From Beijerinckiaceae bacterium (GTDB lineage: Bacteria > Pseudomonadota > Alphaproteobacteria > Rhizobiales > Beijerinckiaceae): a stretch of 45,462 bases of DNA. Below the pieces are notes generated by a model. It worked only from the letters and a program-made list of their open reading frames with translations. It made no database searches and was not told the DNA's origin. The DNA lies in assembly GCA_004298435.1 (NCBI GenBank), contig SCSF01000134.1, forward strand, positions 1-45,462, read 5' to 3'. Positions 40,213-45,462 of this stretch are shown here, one piece after another. Position numbers and translations under genes: made by a program. The number at the start of each line of letters is the position of its first letter. The stretch's first letter is position 1.

Positions 40213-40259
40213 GCGGCAACGAAGCGGCCGGTTCAAGCGTTGTAGGGCGGCGGACCTGT

Positions 40260-40316
40260 GCGGACCGGAGGTCCGCGATCCGGGTTATGTTATCGGACCG
40301 CGGACCTCCGGTCCGC
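40260..40316. terminator. Inverted repeat after the glucan gene
   Basis: Two 18-base arms (GCGGACCGGAGGTCCGCG and its complement at 40299-40316) are separated by 21 bases. Each arm is itself a 7-3-7 palindrome. A cruciform or transcript-end role is plausible. A one-base variant of the arm occurs at 23167-23185. Confidence 0.6.
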
Positions 40317-40337
40317 CCTTCTGCAAGGGACAGGAAG

Positions 40338-40697
40338 ATGCGGGCAGGATCTTCATTGAAGCGGTTGGGTCTGCCAATCCTCATCCTCCTTGCACCCGCG
40401 GCCTTTCTTGGCCTGTCCGTTAAAAGCGACGCCGCGGGAACATCGATCGGCACGCCATCGATCTTCGGCGCGGGAATCGCCTGCGACGCGACCCTTCTGC
40501 CGTGGCGCTCCGTCTGGTTCGGCCATTTTTCGGGTGGGCGCGCCTATTACCAGCGCGGGGCTCCGGCCATCAGGCTCATCTGGGAAGACCAGAAACTCTG
40601 CTTCCCCTCGCGGCGGCAGTGTCTCTCATGGCAGAAGTGGGAGCACCGCCATTATCGTCAGATCGAAGGATATACGACCTGCCTTCGGTTGCGTTAG
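40338..40697 (+). CDS. Small secreted protein, unknown function
   Basis: A 119-residue protein with a signal peptide (LGLPILILLAPAAFLGLSV) and a compact mature part rich in Trp and Cys (GIACDATLLPWRSVWFGHFS; CFPSRRQCLSWQKWEHRHY). Four cysteines could form two disulfides. The ATG at 40338 has AGGA just upstream; the longer frame back to 40176 overlaps the glucan gene and the inverted repeat. The family is unknown to me. Confidence 0.65.
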   Translation: MRAGSSLKRLGLPILILLAPAAFLGLSVKSDAAGTSIGTPSIFGAGIACDATLLPWRSVWFGHFSGGRAYYQRGAPAIRLIWEDQKLCFPSRRQCLSWQKWEHRHYRQIEGYTTCLRLR

Positions 40698-40807
40698 ATC
40701 ACGATGCGTTCAGGTCGATCCGACCTGAACGCATATAACGTGATTGATTCCAATAAATTAGAGCGGGATTTAAGCGAAAAACCGGTATCTACTTTTTCGC
40801 ATCCCGC
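40698..40807. repeat. Composite palindromic repeat element
   Basis: The first module is a long hairpin: ATGCGTTCAGGTCG (40704-40717) pairs with CGACCTGAACGCAT (40721-40734), extended by ATCACG/CGTGAT. The second module (40756-40807) contains GAGCGGGATTTAAGCG and TTTTTCGCATCCCGC and is itself an inverted repeat. The second module is repeated at 37998-38048. A 71-codon frame across it is an artefact. The rest of the spacer to 41009 shows nothing. Confidence 0.75.
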
Positions 40808-41009
40808 CCTGAGGATAGATGCTGGCAGGATCGACGCCGGCCCCTATCTAAGTGATGACGCCTGGGCGTTTGAAACTTTTCGGCAAACCGCTATGCGACT
40901 GGGTAAAGCGTCAGAGTAAAGCCGCGATTCAATTGGAAGGCTGAAGGCTCCAGCCTTTGGCCAGCCGGCGCTGCCGGAGCCGTGCCAGATCTCGCTGCAA
41001 GGGAGCAGT

Positions 41010-41519
41010 ATGTTCGACAGACTCAGGACTTTTATGACGGATCTTGCGAGCGAGCCGGCTCGGCGCGAGTTCTGCGCCGATGATTATCGGCTCGCGGCGG
41101 CATCTCTTCTCGTCCATCTCGCTGGCGCGGATGGTGTGATCGATGCGGAGGAACGCAGGCGATTACAGGAAATCATCACCCGCAACTTCGACCTTGATGC
41201 GCAGGCGACGGCGCGTCTCATTCGCTGCGCCGAGGCGAGCGACAGGGAGGCAGTCGATTTTTATCATTTCACCAATTCGCTGACGCGCGCCCTCGATCAG
41301 AGCGGCCGCCAGAAGATCATTGAAATGATGTGGGAGATCGCCTTTGCAGATGGGGCGATCCATGAGCTTGAGGAAAACATCGTGGCGCGGATCGCCGAGC
41401 TTCTGGGCGTTTCGCCGCACGATCGGGTAAGGCTACGCCATGTTGCAGTGGCTGAGCGGGAGCGTGCGCCGGTTCCTGTTGGCCCCTGGTCGCAAAAGCT
41501 TGCGGAGGGCGAGGGGTGA
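41010..41519 (+). CDS. TerB-like protein
   Basis: A 169-residue helical protein of the TerB/COG4103 type. Key stretches are LVHLAGADGVIDAEERRRLQ and MWEIAFADGAIHELEENIVARIAELLG, two DG-(x)-I-(D/H)-x-E repeats of the TerB fold. Some TerB domains bind metal ions at these acidic residues, and the group is linked to tellurite or membrane stress. No other ter genes are near. The stop overlaps the next start (GTGA), so it is coupled to the SDR gene. Confidence 0.85.
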   Translation: MFDRLRTFMTDLASEPARREFCADDYRLAAASLLVHLAGADGVIDAEERRRLQEIITRNFDLDAQATARLIRCAEASDREAVDFYHFTNSLTRALDQSGRQKIIEMMWEIAFADGAIHELEENIVARIAELLGVSPHDRVRLRHVAVAERERAPVPVGPWSQKLAEGEG

Positions 41520-42316
41520 GTGCGCCCCGCCGCGTCGCGCTCGTCACCGGCGCTTCCGGCGGGATCGGCGCCGACCTTGCGCGTGTCTTCGCGCGCCACG
41601 GCTATGACATCGCGCTGGTCGCGCGCAGCAAGGAGCGGCTGGAAGCGCTCGCCGATGAAATCGCGGCGACGGGCCGGCCGCGCCCGCTTGTTCTGGCATA
41701 CGATCTCACCGCGCCGGATGCTGTGGAAGCCATCGCCGCGGAGCTTCTTTCAGCCAACGCCAGCGTCGGGATTCTTGTCAACAATGCTGGCTACGGCCTG
41801 CTTGGCGATGCAGCCGATCTCGATCCGGCCGCGCAAATGGGCATTGTCGATCTGAACGTCCGCGCGCTTGCCGCGCTTTGCCTGCGCTTTCTGCCTGAGT
41901 TGCGCGCCGGGCGCGGAAAGATTCTGAACGTCGCCTCCATTGTCGGGTTTTTCCCGGGTCCGGGCATGGCGATGTATTATGCTTCCAAAGCCTTCGTTCT
42001 CTCTTTCGGCGAGGCTCTTTGGCACGAGTTGCGGCCCTATGGCTGCACGGTCACAACGTTATGCCCGGGCGTCACGGTCACCGGCTTTCAGGAGCGGGCG
42101 GGCTTTACCTCCGATGTCGGCATCATGCGTTTCGGCGGCGCCAGTGCGGCGTCTGTCGCGGAAAGCGGCTACGCTGGGCTGATGGCTGGTCGTCGAGTCG
42201 TCATACCGGGCTTCACCAACAAGCTCCTTTGCTTTCTCGCGCCGCGCCTGCCGAAATCCGCCCTGTTGCCTGCGGTCGCCTCCATGCAGAAAACCAAAGG
42301 CGCACGGCATACCTAG
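41516..42316 (+). CDS. Short-chain dehydrogenase/reductase
   Basis: A 266-residue classical SDR. The cofactor site is TGASGGIG (residues 11-18), NNAG follows at 89-92, and the catalytic residues are S141, Y154 and K158 (YYASK). The basic residues after the second beta strand (VARSKERLEAL) favour NADPH. It resembles the DltE/YqjQ-like ketoreductases. The substrate is unknown. The GTG start at 41516 overlaps the TerB stop by 4 bases. A role in lipid or cell-envelope chemistry is only a guess from the TerB pairing. Confidence 0.9.
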   Translation: MSAPRRVALVTGASGGIGADLARVFARHGYDIALVARSKERLEALADEIAATGRPRPLVLAYDLTAPDAVEAIAAELLSANASVGILVNNAGYGLLGDAADLDPAAQMGIVDLNVRALAALCLRFLPELRAGRGKILNVASIVGFFPGPGMAMYYASKAFVLSFGEALWHELRPYGCTVTTLCPGVTVTGFQERAGFTSDVGIMRFGGASAASVAESGYAGLMAGRRVVIPGFTNKLLCFLAPRLPKSALLPAVASMQKTKGARHT

Positions 42317-42390
42317 AGCCGTCCAATAAAATGTTCGGAATGCCTCACAGGATTCTTGACCGATTCGCTCTGTTGGCGTCAGGCTGAAGC

Positions 42391-43128
42391 ATGTCCCAGC
42401 GGATTGAGTCGCGCAGGGTCGCTGTCATCCTGCATCAGGAACATTCAACGCCCGGCCGCCTCGGCATGTTTTTGCGTGCGCAGGGGTTCGAACTCGACGT
42501 TCGCCGTCCGCGCTATGGCGATCCGTTGCCGGCGAGCCTGTCGGATCATGCGGGCGCCATCATTTTCGGCGGCCCGATGAGCGTCAATGACGAAGACGAC
42601 TGGCTGCGGCGCGAGATCGACTGGATCAAAGTGCCTCTCAAGGAAGGCAAGCCGCTTCTCGGCATTTGCCTTGGCGCGCAGATGCTGGCGCGCTATCTCG
42701 GCCGCAAGGTTTCTCCGCATCCGCATGGACGGGTGGAGGTCGGCTATTATCCGATCGCGCCGACAGAAGCCGGGCGCGGCCTTTGCGGATCGCCCTTTCC
42801 TGAAAGGGTCTATCAATGGCACGGCGAGGGCTTCGATCTTCCTTGCGGCGCGACCTTGCTCGCGCGCGGCGAGGATTTCGAGGCGCAGGCCATCCGCTAC
42901 GGTCCTTCCGCCTATGGCTTCCAGTTTCATCCGGAAGTCACTTACGCGATGATGTGCCGCTGGACCGTCCAGGGCACTGAAAGGATGGGGCAGCCCGGCG
43001 CGCAACCGCGCCACCTTCATCTGGAAGGCTGGTATCTCCACGATGCGCCCATTGCGCGCTGGACGAATGCCTTTCTGAAGCAATGGCTGGCAAGAGCGGA
43101 AACCGAGGCGCGGCAACAGGCGGGCTGA
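42391..43128 (+). CDS. Class I glutamine amidotransferase-like protein
   Basis: A 245-residue GMP-synthase-type GATase domain standing alone. The nucleophile elbow is GICLGAQ (C93) and the rest of the triad is FQFHPEV (H180, E182). An oxyanion motif FGGPMSVNDED lies upstream at 59-69. Such stand-alone domains act on gamma-glutamyl compounds or serve distant synthetases. It has no visible synthetase partner. It lies 74 bases after the SDR gene, on the same strand. Confidence 0.88.
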   Translation: MSQRIESRRVAVILHQEHSTPGRLGMFLRAQGFELDVRRPRYGDPLPASLSDHAGAIIFGGPMSVNDEDDWLRREIDWIKVPLKEGKPLLGICLGAQMLARYLGRKVSPHPHGRVEVGYYPIAPTEAGRGLCGSPFPERVYQWHGEGFDLPCGATLLARGEDFEAQAIRYGPSAYGFQFHPEVTYAMMCRWTVQGTERMGQPGAQPRHLHLEGWYLHDAPIARWTNAFLKQWLARAETEARQQAG

Positions 43129-43209
43129 TCGTCACACCGCTAAAATATATATTGCAAATTCATGTTATCGTGTCTCTGTAGTTCCAGATGGATATTCTGG
43201 AGGCACGCG

Positions 43210-43836
43210 ATGGATTTTCCCGACTTTTTCGACAAGGTGCCAACAATTTCATTGCGCGAGCCTTTGGCCAAATTCCTCGGCGCATCGAAGAGCGGCACAA
43301 TCACCTACAACTACGCCGATGCGGTGAAGCTTGCCGGACATTCCTGCCCGACCGTCGCCGGGGCCTGGCTCATGGTGCGGAAGGGCCTTGCCTGCCTCTA
43401 TGGCGATGAACTGCCGGAGCGCGGCGGCATCGAGGTATATATGCGCGACGCGCGCGATCAGGGGACGACAGGCGTCATCGCCGCAGTTGCGACGCTGCTG
43501 ACAGGCGCTGCGCCGGAGACAGGTTTTGGCGGCGTCGGAGCGGCCCACCGCTTTTCGCGCCGGGGTCTGCTGCAATTCGATATGCCAATCGATGGTCTCA
43601 TGTCGCTTCGGCGGCGTGACACCGGCCGCGCCGTCGCCCTTGACCTTGAGACCGGCATCGTGCCGCCCGACCCCCAGATGATGCCGTTGTTTGCAAAGGC
43701 CGTCGGGGGACAGGCGGATGAGACCGAGCAGGAACGCTTCGCCCTGCTTTGGCAGGCGCGGGTGGCGCGCATGCTGCTGGAGCATGCCGACGATCCGAAT
43801 CTTGTTCGTGTTGTGGAGCTGGAGGAAGCGGCGTGA
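43210..43836 (+). CDS. FmdE-family protein
   Basis: A 208-residue protein matching the FmdE domain (formylmethanofuran dehydrogenase subunit E-like): YADAVKLAGHSCPTVAGAWL (H44, C46), then GIEVYMRDARDQGTTGVIAA, TGFGGVGAAHRFSRRGLLQF. In archaea FmdE is encoded with molybdenum formylmethanofuran dehydrogenase, but its role is unclear. Here it is 38 kb from fhc, so a link is speculative. The ATG at 43210 has GGAGG upstream; the frame back to 43162 is not supported. The GTG of the DUF1971 gene overlaps its stop. Confidence 0.8.
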   Translation: MDFPDFFDKVPTISLREPLAKFLGASKSGTITYNYADAVKLAGHSCPTVAGAWLMVRKGLACLYGDELPERGGIEVYMRDARDQGTTGVIAAVATLLTGAAPETGFGGVGAAHRFSRRGLLQFDMPIDGLMSLRRRDTGRAVALDLETGIVPPDPQMMPLFAKAVGGQADETEQERFALLWQARVARMLLEHADDPNLVRVVELEEAA

Positions 43837-44123
43837 ATACGCTTGATGACTGGCCGGAAGGCCTCGAACCTTACAAGCGCACCGCCGAATTTACCGAGAC
43901 AAGCGTTCCAGCCGCATTGCTGCGCCATCACTCGACCAAGGCGGGCGTCTGGGCGCGGGTGCATGTCCTTGAAGGACGCTTGCGTTTTCGCGATGCCGAG
44001 TCTGGAAGCGAGCGCACCCTCGAGGAAGGCAGCAGTTATCCTGTGATTTTCCCTCAGCGGCTGCACGAGGTTGAGCCGCTGGGCAAAGTGCGCTTCTTCG
44101 TCGAGTTCTGGGCGAGCAAATAG
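43833..44123 (+). CDS. DUF1971 (TehB-like cupin) protein
   Basis: A 96-residue single-domain cupin. PYKRTAEFTETSVPAALLRH starts the domain, and WARVHVLEGRLRFRD and YPVIFPQRLHEVEPLGKVRF complete it, matching DUF1971, the domain also found fused to tellurite-resistance TehB. Histidines (RHH, VHV, LHEV) could bind a metal. It begins with GTG at 43833 overlapping the FmdE stop (GTGA), so the two are coupled. A terminator follows at 44140. Confidence 0.82.
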   Translation: MNTLDDWPEGLEPYKRTAEFTETSVPAALLRHHSTKAGVWARVHVLEGRLRFRDAESGSERTLEEGSSYPVIFPQRLHEVEPLGKVRFFVEFWASK

Positions 44124-44139
44124 AGCGCTTTCAAACGAA

Positions 44140-44178
44140 GAGCCGCGCTCCCGATGGGGCGCGGCTCCATTTTCTTTT
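44140..44178 (+). terminator. Rho-independent terminator after the FmdE-DUF1971 pair
   Basis: The stem GAGCCGCGC...GCGCGGCTC (44140-44167) extends through TCC/GGG with a four-base loop. CCATTTTCTTTT follows on the plus strand. It may also stop leuB transcription from the other side. Confidence 0.8.
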
Positions 44179-44186
44179 ATACCGAC

Positions 44187-45296
44187 TTACAGGCTTGCGC
44201 GCAGGGCCGCCAGCACGGCATCGCCCATCTGCGCGGTCGAAACCGTTGATGAAGCATTGCCCTTGATGTCGGCAGTGCGCAGCCCTTTGGCGAGAACCGC
44301 GGCGATCGCCGCCTCGATCTTGTCGGCAAGAGCGCCGAGGCCGAAGGAATAGCGGAGCGCCATGCCAAACGAGCCGATCATCGCGATCGGATTGGCGAGG
44401 CCCTTGCCGGCAATATCCGGCGCGGAGCCATGCACGGGCTCATAGAGCGCCTTTCTCAGGCCAGTCTTTTCATCGACCGCGCCAAGCGAGGCGGACGGCA
44501 GCATGCCGAGCGAGCCCGTCAGCATCGCCGCGACATCGGAGAGAAGATCGCCGAAGAGATTGTCGGTGACGATCACGTCGAACTGCTTCGGCCGTCTGAC
44601 AAGCTGCATTCCGCAGGCGTCAGCGAGTTGATGCTCCAGTTCGACGTCCGGGAATTCGCGCTTATGCAGTGCGATGATCGTCTCGCGCCAAAGCACGCCC
44701 GTCTTCATGACGTTGTTCTTTTCGCACGATGTCACCTTGTTGCGGCGTTTGCGCGCCAGCTCGAAGGCGACTCGGCCGATGCGCTCGATCTCGTAGGTTT
44801 CGTAGGGCTGCGTATCGACAGCGCGCTTCTGGCCGTTGCCGAGATCGGTGATTTCCTTCGGCGAACCGAAATAAAGACCGCCGGTCAATTCGCGGACGAG
44901 CATCATGTCGAGCCCGTCGATGAGTTCGCGTTTCAGCGACGAAGCGTCCGCCAACGCCGGATAGCAGATTGCCGGGCGGAGATTGGCAAAGAGGACAAGG
45001 TCCTTGCGCAGGCGCAGCAGGCCCGCCTCCGGGCGCACATCATAGGCCACGCTGGCCCATTGCGGGCCGCCGACCGCGCCGAGCAGGATAGCGTCGGCCG
45101 CATTGGCGCGCTTCATGTCGTCTTCGCTGATCGAAACCTTATGCGCGTCATAGGCTGCGCCGCCGACGAGGCCCTTCTCGATCTCGAAGGTTGCGACCCC
45201 CTGCTTGGTCAGGAAGGCGGCGATTTTCTCGACTTCGGCCATGACTTCCGGGCCGATCCCGTCGCCCGGCAGAACAAACAGTTTGTAGGTGGACAT
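44187..45296 (-). CDS. leuB: 3-isopropylmalate dehydrogenase
   Basis: A 369-residue beta-decarboxylating dehydrogenase of leucine biosynthesis, converting 3-isopropylmalate to 2-oxoisocaproate with NAD. Motifs: LPGDGIGPEVMAEV at the N-terminus, LLGAVGGPQW, LLRLRKDLVLFANLRP, and DVIVTDNLFGDLLSDVAAML, the metal- and substrate-binding signature, then YEPVHGSAPDIAGKGLANP. The length is standard. The ATG at 45296 has AGGAG upstream. leuD or leuC is not in the window. Confidence 0.97.
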   Translation of the reverse strand: MSTYKLFVLPGDGIGPEVMAEVEKIAAFLTKQGVATFEIEKGLVGGAAYDAHKVSISEDDMKRANAADAILLGAVGGPQWASVAYDVRPEAGLLRLRKDLVLFANLRPAICYPALADASSLKRELIDGLDMMLVRELTGGLYFGSPKEITDLGNGQKRAVDTQPYETYEIERIGRVAFELARKRRNKVTSCEKNNVMKTGVLWRETIIALHKREFPDVELEHQLADACGMQLVRRPKQFDVIVTDNLFGDLLSDVAAMLTGSLGMLPSASLGAVDEKTGLRKALYEPVHGSAPDIAGKGLANPIAMIGSFGMALRYSFGLGALADKIEAAIAAVLAKGLRTADIKGNASSTVSTAQMGDAVLAALRASL

Positions 45297-45402
45297 TTTT
45301 GCTCCTGCTTTTGAGGGTCTTTAAGCAGGTTGGAGGGCGTGCGGCAAGAGCATGTATGCCAATGCGGCAACCCGCCTTTAGGCGGGGCCGGGAGTGCCTC
45401 GC

Positions 45403-45433
45403 CGTCATACGCGGACTTGATCCGCGTATCCAG
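45403..45433 (+). repeat. Copy of the GCGCGGACTTGATCC repeat
   Basis: CGTCATACGCGGACTTGATC is followed by CGCGTATCCAG, with a compensating pair of changes (ACGCGG/CCGCGT) that keeps the palindrome relative to 5333-5363. Confidence 0.75.
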
Positions 45434-45462
45434 ACGCCTACGATTGGCCCCATTGAGCAACC

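Noticed and set aside
40704-40919. 71-codon plus-strand frame
   Set aside because: It lies on the composite palindromic repeat and is not protein-like.

Overview
This window comes from an alphaproteobacterium with methylotrophic (H4MPT-linked C1) metabolism, most likely a Rhizobiales/Beijerinckiaceae- or Methylobacterium-type bacterium. The evidence is a complete fhcBADC formyltransferase/hydrolase cluster next to a beta-RFAP synthase fragment, a PhyR-NepR-EcfG general stress response module, class I lysyl-tRNA synthetase, and short palindromic intergenic repeats of the kind scattered through Rhizobiales genomes. The genus is an inference. No rRNA, no intact tRNA and no CRISPR array was seen.

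Layout. 1-5310: the 5' end of beta-RFAP synthase (minus) diverges from a pterin dehydratase gene and fhcB-fhcA-fhcD-fhcC, a tightly overlapping operon for H4MPT-dependent formaldehyde oxidation. 5311-8285: repeats, an unknown membrane protein and lysS. 8372-13896: a family 2 glycosyltransferase gene split by a 3.5-kb IS1595-family transposon (9471-12995). The element has 23-bp terminal inverted repeats, a perfect 8-bp target duplication, a transposase, a divergent XRE regulator and at least four cargo genes. Removing the element and one target copy restores a 663-codon frame. 14004-15477: an orphan amino-acid-type binding protein and a SCO1 copper chaperone. 15627-20538: a zinc block (Zur-like palindromes, znuA-znuC-znuB, a COG0523 GTPase with a His-rich loop, a WD40 protein). 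20572-27342: DUF2937, a truncated PaaK-like ligase, thiD, an LTXXQ protein with a His/Asp-rich tail, a GT-C-type membrane protein, a J-domain-like protein and pxpA. 27608-31843: an RND pump and its adaptor. 32046-36213: the general stress response island (ecfG, nepR, phyR, YqjE/YqjD-like membrane genes, two KGG-repeat proteins), with EcfG-type promoters readable in the intergenic DNA. 36341-45296: gamma-glutamyltransferase-like protein, OpgG/D glucan biosynthesis, TerB-SDR pair, a glutamine amidotransferase, an FmdE-DUF1971 pair and leuB.

How the parts work together. The left end handles formyl-H4MPT to formate and makes the H4MPT precursor. The zinc block is a high-affinity import and distribution set. 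The stress island is a self-contained regulator: PhyR releases EcfG from NepR, and EcfG then acts on GGAAC-N16-CGTT promoters in front of nepR-ecfG itself and its neighbours.

The most unusual piece is the transposon. Its regulator and transposase share one palindrome whose two arms are the -35 boxes of two divergent promoters. It also carries two tRNA-like sequences and an overlapping pair of unrecognised membrane proteins.
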